From Aurelia coerulea (taxonomy: Eukaryota > Cnidaria > Scyphozoa > Semaeostomeae > Ulmaridae): a stretch of DNA of 64,000 nt. The position numbers and the translations under genes were made by a program. A model generated the notes under the pieces. It had not been told where the DNA came from. It saw nothing but the letters and a program-made list of their open reading frames with translations, and made no database searches. The stretch spans positions 8,984,743 to 9,048,742 of the forward strand of contig CM076962.1 of assembly GCA_039566865.1 (NCBI GenBank), in the 5' to 3' direction. This document shows positions 10,719 to 21,712 of the stretch, one piece after another; the stretch's first letter is position 1; every line of letters begins with the position of its first letter.

Positions 10719-12073
10719 GGGTAAGACGGGGTAAAGTGAACTACGGGGTAAAGTGAACTACTCAGAACATTCGCGATTCTCTCCAAAAGTAAACATGCAA
10801 TGATAAAACATGATTTATGCCCAATGCTTTGTTAAATGTGCTCACATAAAATTAAAACATTTTTGCAAAATAGTTCTTCCTGTTGTTGCAAAAAATCCCT
10901 TTACCCGAGGCAGTAAAAACAACCTCGGGAAATTATGGTTGTTAGGTTTGGGCTCCTATCTTTTGTCTTAAGTTTTGACCCCAAGACGAATCTCATTTCT
11001 ATGATTGTTTTGATCGATTTGAAGCACATACCATGTGTTTACTCTTTCCAAAAGGAAAGGACCAAGAAAGACGTTTTTGTCAGCTAACATAATATTTCAA
11101 AATGTTCAGTCGATATTTTGCTTCGACCGGGGTAAAGTGAACTACCCACGATTTTTGATTTTCTCACGTGAACACGAAGTTAGATGAAGAAGACCTTTTT
11201 AATCTCATTTGCTTCATAATTCTGCCTTCAGAAAATCGTAACTTGCAGGATAATTTCTCGCTCTGATGACACGGAAATATATTCTGATACCTGCTCCCTG
11301 AGAAACCTCCAAAAATTTGACAGCCTCAGTTTGACCTTCATTCAAAAATGGGAAAACTGATCCAAAAATTTCATTGGGATTTAATGAAGTAAGTATACCT
11401 ATCGACATGGAAAGGATAAATGGCCATCACTGTGAAATTAGAATATTGATCATTGTTATGGATCTATAACTATTTTTGGTTTTATTTCTGGGCGGAGGTT
11501 TTAGGGCAAAGTGAACTACTTTGAAAATAGTGTTTCTCTTTGTAGTCATTTGGTATTTATATGCAATATAGTATTTTCCAAGTATATTCTCATTATTGTT
11601 CATCGAATTGTATTCAGGTATCGCAAGCTGACTTGAATTTGTGACTTTCACAATAGTTTTTGGTTTATATTTGATCTGGAAAGATCGTTCTCAACATCGG
11701 TCACCATTTAATTTTGTTAAATATCACTCTTGTAAAATTTTTGGATTTGTTTCGTTTTGGCATGCGAAGAACTCCTTAGAGTTGCAAAATGAATCATGTT
11801 TTCGGGTATTACCAGCACTATTTTGGTTTTATCGAAAAATTGCTAAGTAGTTCACTTTACCCCGGCCTGGGGGTAAAAGTGAACTAGGCAGAGCGGTCGC
11901 CAAAGAAAGCTCTTTTTTTAGACAATGGAAAAAGATTTGAAAAATATTTTTGTTGGAAAAAATGACCTAAGACATAATGTCAAGACAACATTAAAAAGTT
12001 TGCCCTCAGCTACAATATCTTAAGGATATCCTTGAAAAACCTCCAAAATGGTTCACTTTACCCCGTCTTACCC
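10719..12073. mobile_element. TA-target DNA transposon T1, copy a, 1.36 kb
   Basis: It begins GGGTAAGACGGGGTAAAGTG and ends with the reverse complement CCCCGTCTTACCC. TA is duplicated on both sides (10717-10718 and 12074-12075), as in mariner/Tc1-type insertions. The terminal unit GGGGTAAAGTGAACTAC is present twice in tandem at the left end and recurs inside in both orientations (near 11130, 11505, 11855 and 11875). No transposase frame was seen, so it is non-autonomous. It sits in the 3' UTR of the + strand CR1-like copy. A second copy, split by a LINE, is at 37112-43041. Confidence 0.9.
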
Positions 12074-12131
12074 TATTCAACTTTAGATAAACTGTGTATA
12101 TCATGTATTAATGTATCTAGGGTAGGGCATT

Positions 12132-12844
12132 TTGGATACTGCGGAGGATCAACCTGCTGCTGTACCAGATTGGCAATATATAAGACAGATTTTAATGGAA
12201 AATGAAGAAGGAAAAAATGCAAATTTTACACCTAGAAACGGCCAAGAGACACGAACATTTGGAGAAACGTCAAACGAAAAAAATGCGCAGCAAGAGACAA
12301 TGATCCTTCGGAACGGCTTCACCAAATTGTTTCGGATACTTTAAAAACAATTAGTGATAAAGCGGGTTTTGATCAAACCACATCAGACTATTTGAAGGTG
12401 AATAACCCTAGGTTGGGACGATTCTACCTCCTCCCGAAAATCCACAAAAGGTTAAATAGCGTACCAGGAAAACCTGTTATTTCCAACTTTGATTTGTTTA
12501 TAGAAAACATTTCGGCATTTTTGGATCACCATTTGCAACCATTTGCTAAAAAGGCTCGGTCTTATATAAAAGAGACAAATCATTTTTTTAAGAAAATCAT
12601 GGATCTGGATGGCCTCCCTGAGGGCGCTATTTTATGCACCGTGGATGTGGTGGGGCTTTATCCAAGTATTCCTCACGAGGAGGGATTAGAGGCTTTACGA
12701 GAAGCACTTGAACATCGGGAAATAACACTATTTCCACGGATACCCTTCTTGAATTAGCTCGCGTTGTTCTTAAGAACAATTTTTTCGAATTTAATGGCGA
12801 TTTCTATCAGCAGCTTTGGGGTACAGCAATAGGTACAAAATGCG
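12132..12844 (+). pseudogene. Penelope-like RT, first half (piece 1)
   Basis: The frame includes DYLKVNNPRLGRFYLLPKIH and PGKPVISN, then FLDHHLQPFAKKARSYIKET, then CTVDVVGLYPSIPHEEGL, and after a frame change GTAIGTK. These are the signature blocks of Penelope-like element reverse transcriptases, and TVDVVGLYPSI holds the first catalytic Asp. The left part (12132-12390) needs frame changes, for example near 12300. The piece stops inside the GTAIGTK(F)AP block at 12844, and the same codon resumes at 21314, so the element is interrupted rather than truncated. Confidence 0.85.
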
Positions 12845-12869
12845 TAGACTAACTACTTCAGTCCCAATT

Positions 12870-13165
12870 TCCGCTTCGTTCATTGAATTGGATGACGGCA
12901 CTACGCTTCAAGTGGGACCAGGGAGCGCCGAAGGCGCGGGATGCGAAACAGCTAATGTTTTGAAAATTGATGTTCGATGCGCAGATCGAAAACGAGGTCG
13001 AGTGCTATCAAGGCAAAATGCCGGCGGGAAGATGGAAAGCTGTGGGGGAAAGCGAAAATGGTTAGGCAAGAGAATTCAACATTTCCTCCAAGGTTTGTTA
13101 TTAACCCGTTGAAGTTGCTGGCCAGGGATCTTCAAATTGATGTTCAAAAAGGCGCGTCTGGTATA
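12870..13165. promoter_or_regulatory. GC-rich block with GGGAGCGCCGAAGGCGCGGGA
   Basis: Near the left edge of Z, a palindromic GC-rich phrase (GCGCCGAAGGCGC, about 12925) sits in otherwise AT-rich DNA. A near-identical phrase in reverse orientation is at 17670-17690, where it lies between two divergent candidate first exons. The two blocks also share GATGCGCA and CGA-GAGG-type words nearby. The shared block may be a promoter-type sequence carried by both ends of an internal unit. No confident exon follows it. Confidence 0.35.
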
Positions 13166-13169
13166 GGTG

Positions 13170-14292
13170 AAACGAGATAAGCAGATGACACCATCTTCAC
13201 TTTTGAAAGACAGCGAATTTGTTTCATCTTTCCAGCAAAGCTATCTTCATGCAAGAGATTCAGAAAAGGGCCTATTATTGGCTTTGAGCTTTTTTGCAGT
13301 TGGACTTGCACTCAAGAACCATACACAAACGACTGTGTTGCTCAGTGTGTAGGCTGCTGCTTTGGATGCTATGCAAGCCATCATGTAGTTTCTAATGAAT
13401 TAATGGGGACACTATTATGGTGGGTATTATGCTGGCAAGCTCTCTTTTAAATGCTAAACGGCGAAGTTCAATAACTGCAACTGCAAGAAATATGCATTCT
13501 TCCGACGTACAATACTGGAATGGAACCTCTTACCCATAACTCTTATCACAAGTCAAAGTATTGACTGTTTTAGAAATAGAGTAAGCGATTAGTAGTGTGC
13601 CACGTTCCCATCAATTTAGATGGATAGGGATTTTATTTTAGGAAACTCTGAAAAAAGAACTCTTTTAAAAACTGTTTAGATAATTCTGCATATTTCTTTT
13701 TTAGCTTTGACATCCAGGGTGGAAAGTATGTAATACGTGCAAACTCTTGTGCTCAGTTTGAAGCTTATGTGCACTTCCTCCTGCATATTGGGCAGCTTGA
13801 AGCAAGTAGATGATTTGCCCTAATCCAATACCGATCATAAGATCCCAAAATTTTACAAAGTATTAGCTGACTTCCACTCTGGCCTGTCACCCTGTCATAA
13901 TCTTCTTTTTAGAAGGCAGGCAGTATCTGGTTGTAGATGCAAAATGATTAAAGCAAAATTCTAGTGCAGTAGATCAGGCTCACGTGTCAATGCCATATGA
14001 GATACCAATACCAGTTTTATGCATTTAACTTATTCCTGCCTGTGAAAATTGCAAATCAATCAGCCAAAATAGCAGATCAAGTTTTGACCATATAAATACA
14101 CAGTAAGAGCAAGTTAAAAACTGGAAATTACTGCATGAGTGATGAGTTTCAATTTGCAACTATAATTTGAAACAAGCAAAGGGTGTTTTTAACTGTTTAG
14201 ATTGCACAAAAGAAGTTTCCAAAATAATGTTTCAAGAATTTTTTTGCCATTGCTTATTTATCCAAGAGTTTAGTTTCTTATGAGGGGTTTCC
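13170..14292. other. No gene seen
   Basis: AT-rich DNA inside insertion Z. No conserved coding phrase, terminal repeat or RNA gene was recognised. Short GTTTCTTA-type words resemble those in element W. Confidence 0.4.
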
Positions 14293-14858
14293 TTAACCCT
14301 ATCTCACCTGGGCGTTTTGAAGCGGTCAATACCTGTCCACCCCCCCCCCCCTCTTTTTCTTCGCTGTTGTAGTAGCTACAATCTTTAGAATTGGTAAATA
14401 TATATACTTTGATGCAAACAATCAAAATCACATGATTAAATCAAATTATCTCTATTGTTCTCGTTGCTATGACAATAAGAAGATTTTAAGTTATGATTAT
14501 CATGATTATTACCAACATGATTGAAACAATGAAATGAGGCACTAAATTGAAATCTTTTGTTTCAAATTGAGTTGGATATCATCAAATACATGTGTAAGTA
14601 CAATTTAGCATATATTTGAGATTAAAATTTGCAACAATTAAAAAAAGTATACAAATTTTGTTGACTACACAGTAAAACATTGGTTGCCATGGTTACGAGG
14701 CTATATTTAGCATCTTGAAATTTTCATCATTCGATACAGTATAGATATAAAGTCAAAGTAGTGGAGTCTTGGCATCCTGCATTGCATATTCTAGCATTGG
14801 CAAATAAAAGTTTGGTTGGGGAGGGTGGAATCCACCCCCCCAGTTGAGATAGGGCTAA
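14293..14858. mobile_element. Small inverted-repeat element (MITE), 0.57 kb
   Basis: The left end TAACCCTATCTCACCTGGG is mirrored at the right end as CCCAGTTGAGATAGGGCTA. The TA at each edge could be the target duplication, as for mariner-type MITEs. A C-run follows the left end and a C-run precedes the right end. It holds no coding sequence. Confidence 0.65.
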
Positions 14859-14872
14859 AGGAATAACCCCAG

Positions 14873-15272
14873 GGGATACTCCCATTGAGGCTAAACAGGG
14901 GGCTCCAGTCGGTTTTACCATCTGTCAAACCAACACATACTGCCAATTTGAAGATCCCTGGCCAGTTATAAGATTTTAACTCAATACAGTTCTCCACATG
15001 GCAATATGGTCATTGCAGCAATAACCATCAATGAATTTTTTTGCTTTGTTCCAATAGTCTTTACTATAATGAATAATTATAAAAAACTGCAGAAAACTTT
15101 TATTAATAGATGCTACCAAATGACCCAATTTTAGGTCCATGAACTACCATTTTAGTACAGTTCCTGCAAAAAGATACTATCCATTTAATGGTATTTTTCA
15201 AAAATTTTTCTTTGGCCCTCTTCTACCATGTTTTGACACCCCTGTTAGGCCACAATGGGAGTACCCCTGTGT
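14873..15272. mobile_element. Small inverted-repeat element (MITE), 0.4 kb
   Basis: GGGGATACTCCCATTGAGGC, a few bases, then AACAGGGG near the left end matches the reverse complement of CCCCTGTTAGGCCACAATGGG and the following GAGTACCCC near the right end. It directly follows the previous MITE and is non-coding. The exact termini are uncertain by about 10 bases. Confidence 0.55.
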
Positions 15273-16442
15273 GAGTGCTTGTGCCCTATTTTCGGCATTT
15301 GAGCACATTTTCAATAAAGTACATACTCTCAAGTACCAAATAAATGGAGGGGTGTGACTAATCAGGGGTTTGCTTTCATGATAATCAGGGGGTTGGAACA
15401 ATTGGAGGGGGAGGAGGAGGTTTGAAAATAGTTAGTTTATCAGTTAAACCATGTCTTTTTATACTTTGTATTAAACAGCTTGAAAATTGTGTTCACTATA
15501 TAGGAAATTTTTTGATTTATTGTCATAAAGTCTGTCTTAAATTACTGTAGTTGTCACCTGAGATTTGCATTAATGCCAAATTGCTTTCCAAAGCATTTCT
15601 ATTATTTGTTATTCAAATATTCGTGGGGATTTGCACTTGCAGGCAACATCTATTTTGAGACAGTTTATAGATTATCTGTTTCTCTGCATTACATGCCTTG
15701 CACATATCGACATGTTTTACTGCCTAAGAATTCTCAATAAATTTAAAAACAAATTAGTGTCTTCGAATTCTTTTTTCAAAAAAATTACAGTCTTTCACAA
15801 TCACTCAGGAATTTGTTTCATAATGTGACCTGAGGTCTTGAAAATTCTTAAGGATTCTTGTCATGTATATGTGCACAAGGCCTGCATTGTAAAATGGAAT
15901 TCACACTAATTTTTATTGGAAGAAGCAACGTATTAAAATGGACTGTAGCACCATCATCACTCAAGAACCATGAGGTTTTTGAAATGAAAATTGCATTGCC
16001 AGCCCAAATGATACCAAAACAAGATTTGTATTTATATATAATGATTTGGAGTTCTGGTGATTCTTACAGCCAATCTTGACAATCTAAGCAGGTGAACAGA
16101 AAAAGAAACATCCAATGTGCATATTTTTAAACTGATTTGACATTGTAGCACACAAACAGTTTTTTTTTAATCATATTTGCTCAGTATTAGAATGTCTTCA
16201 TTTTTGAATATCTGAGAGTCAAGTTTGTTTCATAAGCAGTTTCTTTTCAGCAAAATATGTGCACGCCACCAATTCTTGCAAGCATACGCCAGGCAGCTGG
16301 AAGGAAAAGATGCAATACTGATAAGATGCAATAAGAAAAGATGCATTATAATAACTGTGTAATGGCTGAGTTTCTAAGTTGCACTTTAAGTAACTGTCTG
16401 AGCTATACAGACCTCATTGATATGCAAGCACACAAACATAAT

Positions 16443-16736
16443 ACCTGTGCGAAAATACAAGGCCATGAAATAGCCATGTACAAGCCTTATGGCCTTGTAA
16501 CCTTGTTTTAGCCTGGAATAGCCTTGCTGTAGCCTTGTAAATGGCTTGAAAAATGCTAATTAGCCTTGTAGAAGCCTTGTGGAAACCTTGTATTAGGCTG
16601 GTTGCAGCTTGGAATCTTACTGATAGCCTTGTAATTTTCTTCCAAGGCTAGTACAAGGTCATAACAAGGTCATAATCTTCTCTACAAGGCTAAAACTCCT
16701 GTACAAGGCCAAGTTTAGCCTTGTATTTTTGTACAG
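16443..16736. mobile_element. MITE filled with TAGCCTTGTA-type repeats
   Basis: Terminal inverted repeats CCTGTGCGAAAATACAAGGC (left) and, on the other strand, CCTGTACAAAAATACAAGGC (right) are flanked by TA on both sides. The interior is almost entirely copies of AGCCTTGTA and its complement TACAAGGCT, about 15 in 290 bases. The left half carries mainly one orientation and the right half mainly the other, so the whole can fold into a long imperfect hairpin. Mariner-type MITE by TSD and size. Confidence 0.75.
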
Positions 16737-17520
16737 GTATCGCCATGCATTAGTTGCTGCAGGCTGGCATTTTTACTGGATTCAGATTGAATTAATTGCT
16801 GGCACAGTTTTCCAACCACTTGCTCACAGAAACAGTTTATCCTTAAGAATGCCTGGGGCTATATAGACATGCCAAAAACTGATTTGAAATATTCCGATTA
16901 GAAAAGTGAAAACAAGTTTTACTTTCTTGTTATGTCAATTTGAGATCAGCAACAGATCCTGTTAGGTCAGACAAGGAAGCTGGATCAGCAAAAGGAAAAA
17001 AATCATCCTCCTTGAAGCCAAAACAACCTGTTATTTTTTACTACTGAAGCCTAACTTGTAAATGGAGCATAGTCTCAGTCAACAAAATAATGGACAACAG
17101 CACTCATTTTACGTGCAGCTTCGACGTCTTTCAATAATGGGCAGGCTACCGGTCAAAACACTCACTGGTCGAGATCCTATCGAATTGGAATCGAACATGA
17201 ACGAATTTCAGAATTCAACCCCTCTCTCCATATCGAGCGATATCTCCAATATGTTATAATATGTTACTTAACTTTTTACAGAACTACTTCCTTATTAGTT
17301 GCACTCACTGAAACTGGTGAAAGCGGCAACTTGGTTGATTTTTATTTTGAGAAAATTGGATGCCGCCGCGTTGAAGTTCTGACCACCCGATGGACTAGGC
17401 CCACTGCAACGGCAAACAAATGCACCCTTTTCGGGTAAAGTGTATTCTGATCGTGCTGATATTACATAAAAACAAGGATATGTCAATCGGGAAGAGTTAT
17501 AACGTAAAAAACTGAACTTA

Positions 17521-17575
17521 CCAAGTACCTTTCTCCAGATTTTGGCTCCCTTTCCAGTTCAGCTTTTGCCATTCA
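17521..17575 (-). CDS. Candidate first coding exon, divergent from RecQ-like exon
   Basis: On the minus strand an ATG near 17573 opens MAKAELEREPKSGERYL and is followed by GTAAGT, a consensus donor. It points away from the RecQ-like first exon at 17923, and the 350 bases between them are GC-rich with a GCGCC-TTC-GGCGC palindrome, like a bidirectional promoter. The protein is not recognised and later exons were not found. It could be part of a host gene pair carried into Z, or chance. Confidence 0.3.
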
Positions 17576-17922
17576 ACCAGCTCGTTCAATTCGGAAAAAT
17601 TTTAAACTCAAGCGCAGCCTCGATCGTATGCGCATCATACATCATTCGCACAAGTCACTGTGCGTTTCCCCTCCCGCGCCTTCGGCGCTCCCTGAGTGGG
17701 ACTGATAATCAAACTAACTGAAAATCCGGCCGAAATCGCCAAAAAAAATGGCGTGGCCAATCAGATTGCAGGATCGTTAACTTGTGATTTGATTCGTCGA
17801 GAGAGGATCTTTGCTAAGCGATGTTGCAACCTATGCTTGCGAAAAATCGAGGACAAGATATGATTCTGTTTTCCGGCGTTTTCCTGCTGCTAAGCTTCTA
17901 GCCCGCGAAACTTTCAATAAAC
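17576..17922. promoter_or_regulatory. Putative bidirectional promoter
   Basis: This GC-richer interval lies between two divergent candidate first exons. It holds the palindromic phrase CGCGCCTTCGGCGCTCCC and a CAATCAGATTG-like CCAAT box region near 17758. The promoter call is inference from composition and exon position. Confidence 0.3.
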
Positions 17923-18033
17923 ATGGCGGACAGTCTTGGCGTAAGTGAGAAGATTAAAGACCGACATAAAATCGCACTGAATGATTTCCAGAAAGCAGTC
18001 TACCTGAACAACCTTGATGGCGAAGATGTATTT
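17923..18033 (+). CDS. RecQ-like helicase first exon (Q-motif region)
   Basis: ATG at 17923 opens MADSLGVSEKIKDRHKIAL, then NDFQKAVYLNNLDGEDVF, and is followed by GTATGT, a good splice donor. RecQ-like helicases read L-x-x-x-Q-x-x-A ... G-x-D-V-F-V-x-L-P-T-G-x-G-K-S here, so the Walker A motif would lie in the next exon, which was not found. If the frame is read through instead of spliced, it gives VCL and then loses similarity. This is an exon of a host-like or captured helicase gene. It has no internal stop, unlike the remnant at 1417. Confidence 0.5.
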
Positions 18034-18387
18034 GTATGTCTGGAAAGACTTTTTTTGGTTTTATTTCGGAGCTGTTTTCGTTGAGAAATGGAGGACAGGA
18101 CAGGAAGGAGGGATGGCCTAAACGTGAATAAAATGACAATCATTGTGTAACTCTCGTTATTTTTCCTCTGTCAAGTTTGATGCTCGTTGATTTAGGCATT
18201 GACGCAAATTTTATCGGCAAATTGCAATCTGACCATGTTGTCAAAGAATCTGTTATACAGGGAAAGATGGAGCTGCTACTTGTAGCCCCGAAGCGAAGGT
18301 AATTTTTGATTCTGGATGGCAGAAAGTGTACACTTCAGCTCATACAAGAATAGAATTAAGACCGTTGTTATGACATACACTTATACC

Positions 18388-18690
18388 CAAAGGGGGGGGG
18401 CACTCAGCACATACACATTCAGAATATAGTCAGTCCAAAAAAATTTATTTCAGGCAACCCAAGAATATCAGTTTAGCCTTTGACATCTGTAAATGAACAT
18501 AACATATTCTGAAACAATGCAAATTCAGGTAGGGATTGCCTTAAATTTTGTCTTTTATGCCAAAAATATCATGGCCATAATTTCAGTATACTTGGACCCC
18601 AAAAATATCATTTTTTGGAATATTCTAACCGAAAAATATCGGACTTACCCCTCCGTCTGTGTATGTGCTGAATGTACCCCTGGGCTTACG
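18388..18690. mobile_element. Small inverted-repeat element, 0.3 kb
   Basis: GGGGCACTCAGCACATACACA near the left end is mirrored by TGTGTATGTGCTGAATGTACC near the right end, with a G-run and a C-run at the outer edges. It is non-coding. Another G-rich phrase pair at 18725 and 19270 may belong to a further decayed element. Confidence 0.6.
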
Positions 18691-18802
18691 CCTTACTACT
18701 AGCACAATTACCATTACCATCTACTTTTGGACCAGGGGAGGGCACTTCACTGTTGGATGATAAAGGGGTATGCGCTCCAAGAATTTCTGTTATGACCCAA
18801 TA

Positions 18803-18962
18803 GACGATCACGCTTAAGATGGTGGCGAGGAAATTTTTACCAAGATGCAATGCGTTCTGATTACGAATCTTTAACATTTCTATAGGAATCCGATTAAAGA
18901 GCGCAATGCATCTCGGAAAAACTTCCTCACCGCCATCTTTAGCGTAATCGTCTATTCCAGGA
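18803..18962. repeat. Long hairpin, about 60-base arms
   Basis: The left arm ACGATCACGCTTAAGATGG through AAGATGCAATGCGTTCT pairs with the right arm AGCGCAATGCATCT through CCATCTTTAGCGTAATCGT, around a loop near 18860-18895. It lies inside insertion Z. It could be a very small foldback MITE or an element core. Confidence 0.6.
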
Positions 18963-19299
18963 TAAAGGTGGGATTTTGAGACCTTATCCCAGAATATGGA
19001 TGTGGTTCCTGACACCTGTTTTACAAAAAAAACAATTATAAGATTGTTGTTTATCCTAAACAATAAAAATGAGCATTCTCAATTTAGCAAAAATTAGACC
19101 CCAATCCCAGAATATTTCTATAAAAAGTACATTCTACCCCAGTAAATAATTCACGAATCTCTGTCCTGAGAAAAGTTGAAAATCTCCCAGATAGAAATCA
19201 TTTCCACGCAGGTGCAATTCCTGCCAAAGAGTACGCTATCGTCAAAAATATGACAGTAATTTTCTATCATTCGGACCCCAGGGGAACACTTAGGCCAGG

Positions 19300-20520
19300 G
19301 TCCACTAGGATCCTTCATTTAGAAATTGTCTTTGGCCATGTTAGTAGATTTTTGTATTTTAAACCAAATTCTCTTGTTTTTTGAAGGATTTCCCAATTTT
19401 TCATGACATTTAATTTGCATAAAATTGATTGAAGTTTCTTGAGGCTCTTGATGTTGCTGCAGTCTTCGTTAGATGTTTCAAGACATAGGCAGAGAAAAAT
19501 GACAAGTCTGTAAATATCCAAAAATCATAAAGCATCATAGAAAGATTCAACCTGCATTTTAGTGACAACACATATTTGACATTATAACATACTGTATCAC
19601 AATAATTGAAAGTATTTTAATATCATGTTCATCATTAGCAACAAGATGTTCTCCTGCAATGACCAAAAATACTTTCAAATAAAAATACAAGTTCTCAAAG
19701 AAAATGTCTGGAACCAAGAAGTTGCCTTGTGTACAGGAGGTTATATACATATAACTTCAGCTAGGTCAGCAGGAATTGTAACCTCGTAATGTTGCATTGC
19801 TTACTCATGAAAAATGATTCTTAGGATATTCTGCTCATAGGTAAAGCTTCCTGATCTGAAGGCATAACAGTTTCACAAAAATACCAAATTCAGTCTGAAA
19901 AAACAATTTTTGGTCTGCAAAATTTCTGGGAGTACTTTGCTCTTACTCTAAAATGAATGCAAGTCATTCCTGTCATACAATATCTGTTATACCATAGTCA
20001 TTCAAAAGAATACAGTATCTCATATGCAGTACTTAAGTGTTAGTATAAGAATATTATTCTTTAGTGAATTTGACAAAATTATCACTGAGTCATTTTGCAT
20101 GAAGTGAAACTATCAAGTTTTGTGATATTGACTTCAGTGATATCATGTAAAAAATAACGCATCATTAAATGACAATTTTAGTGATGATTTGTACCTCACA
20201 TTTTTATGCAGTAAAACAAAACATGACCTAAAGTTTGCAATCAAATACTGTTCACATAATACCAAATAATACAACACATAATTTATGAAATGTTTCCTGC
20301 AATTTCTGTGTCTGTGTATAACACTTTTCACTACTCCTCTGTTCCAGAATTATTCCATTGTTGGATTTGATGACTATCTTCCTGCAAAAAGATTAGAACA
20401 TTGGGGTATATGGAAAGTAAAACAGCACAAAAATTGTTACCTTTGATACAGACGAAGCAGCTCCTTTTTTCATTATCTGATCACCCTCTTTTTACCTGCT
20501 TTTTCATCACCTCATTAATG
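19300..20520. other. No gene seen
   Basis: AT-rich DNA in insertion Z. No protein-like frame, clear terminal repeats or RNA gene was recognised. Confidence 0.4.
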
Positions 20521-20524
20521 CCAT

Positions 20525-20725
20525 ATTGAAGCTTGACTCTCTTTCGAGCGGGGAACAGATAAGGGTAGGACTTTCTATTTTAGTTGGTGTTGACTCAATA
20601 ACATCCGTCAGATATTGCGAAAATAGGTTCTTTTGTTTGTCTCCATGATAAAGTTGTGCCTCAAGGGCTATGACCTTTAATCTAGCCTTCTCCAGACACT
20701 CAGAGTTCCGATGACACGTTCTGCA
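20525..20725 (-). CDS. Candidate internal or terminal exon, unknown protein
   Basis: On the minus strand a pyrimidine-rich acceptor ending TTATGCAG precedes an open frame reading TCHRNSECLEKARLKVIALE, then AQLYHGDKQKNLFSQYLTDV, and ending ALMR with a stop. The amphipathic Leu/Ala pattern suggests a short coiled coil after a Cys/His pair. A minus-strand ATG with the donor GTAAGT about 350 bases upstream (MNSATVQ, near 21060) could be its first exon. The protein was not recognised. The call is inferred from frame and splice signals. Confidence 0.3.
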
Positions 20726-21313
20726 TAAGAGTAGAGAGCATAACTGTCATCTAAGTTATCTTAACAACAAATAACATTTTGCAAGCTCATACTTCTGATA
20801 AAATTTTGGAAGGCTTGTCAGAAACGCAAAGCTTTCGTCAAAACTTGGTATCTTCTATCATTGAAAAGTTCACACAAGTCAACTTCTTCTTACTTAGGCC
20901 CTGGCTTGGCCTTCACTTTCCATCTTTGCAACATTATTCTGATTCAGACTTTACAAAGTATTTAAGTAGATATGAAGAGCGCATCTTTCTACCTTGCCAA
21001 TCGAGCACAAAACATTAACGGTTGAACTTACCTGAACGGTAGCCGAATTCATGAAAAAATGCCACGAAAAGCCGTCAGCCGACCTGCATCACAACACTTG
21101 AGAGTTATCTGGCAAAGAAACAACAACAACAGCAATCCAAAGACATTCTGTATGATTGGCTGACCATGATACGATATTCTGCGGAACCGGAATGATCATT
21201 ACGAGGCTGACCTCAACTGGCCGATTTTCCGAATAGCTTGATCACGAGTCGTAGTTATAGCGTCCATCAGTCTATCAATAGCGATAACTACGAACGTGTA
21301 ATCAGTGTACCAG

Positions 21314-21712
21314 ATGCGCGCCTTCATATGTGATTCTTTTTTTGGCAGCGCTAGACGAAAAGCAACTTGCTAAGGCTCAAGATAAACCGTGGGTATGGTG
21401 GAGATACATAGGTAACGTTTTTTTTAATTTGGCAACATGGGGAGGAAAAACTTAGAGATTGTATAACTTTCTTAAATGGGGCTCATGACTCGATTAAGTT
21501 CACTGCAGATTGGTCCACAGAGAAGGTTAATTTTCTCAATGTTCAAATCATCAAACAAGGCAACAGACTTATAACGGATTTGTTTACAAAATCTACTGAT
21601 ACTCATCAACTCTTGCATCGAGCTTCCTGTCATCCGAACCACACCAAAAAGAGAATTCCATATAGTCAGGCCCTTATAATCGTCGTATTTGCTCAGAGTT
21701 GTATAAGCTTGT
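21314..21712 (+). pseudogene. Penelope-like RT, second half (piece 2)
   Basis: It resumes exactly at the broken codon with CAPSYVILFLAALDE, then KPWVWWRYIGNVFF. The catalytic YIDD box reads YIGN, so both aspartates are lost. After a frame change it continues with LNGAHDSIKFTADWS, VNFLNVQII, and then TDTHQLLHRASCHPNHTKK, IPYSQAL and RRICSE. These are the standard C-terminal RT blocks of Penelope-like elements. The frame ends at the edge of the Gypsy/CR1 compound near 21712 and is taken up again near 28235 (NRVGDLKTWLLARGY). Confidence 0.85.

Larger units (their letters stand above)
787..12125 (+). mobile_element. CR1-like LINE (+), one copy split into four pieces
   Basis: Four + strand segments (787-1134, 5620-5820, 10238-10718, 12074-about 12125) join into one collinear 3' portion of a CR1-like reverse transcriptase. 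Residues SEPL at the first break continue as NLNDSEIKR after 5628. VYRAL at 5817 continues as VESHLRYANVIWGSLP from 10238. The 3' UTR broken at 10717 resumes at 12074. The same family recurs at 24972-25731 and 26408-28195, where the uninterrupted order confirms the joins. It is 5'-truncated: the RT begins only shortly before the GxPQG motif. The interruptions are a Mutator-like element, an antisense CR1-like element and a TA-target transposon, all younger than this copy. Confidence 0.85.
12845..21313. mobile_element. 8.5 kb insertion Z of unknown class
   Basis: The Penelope-like codons ending ACAAAATGC at 12843 resume exactly at ATGCGCGCCTTC from 21314 (protein GTK-CAPSYV). ATGCG is present on both sides (12840-12844 and 21314-21318), a clean 5-base target duplication. 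The termini TAGACTAACTAC (left) and GTGTACCAG (right) show no clear inverted or direct terminal repeat. Inside are GC-rich promoter-like blocks near 12900 and 17650, two divergent candidate first exons (17521-17575 minus and 17923-18033 plus, RecQ-like), a minus candidate exon at 20525-20725, and several small inverted-repeat elements. Single insertion versus several nested ones cannot be decided. Confidence 0.65.

Noticed and set aside
17062..17259. 65-codon frame MEHSLSQQNNGQQHSF
   Set aside because: No family likeness or splice context; likely chance in Z.
18725..19290. Possible further inverted-repeat element with CCAGGGG ends
   Set aside because: The end match is too short and G/C-run based to call separately; only the inner hairpin is firm.
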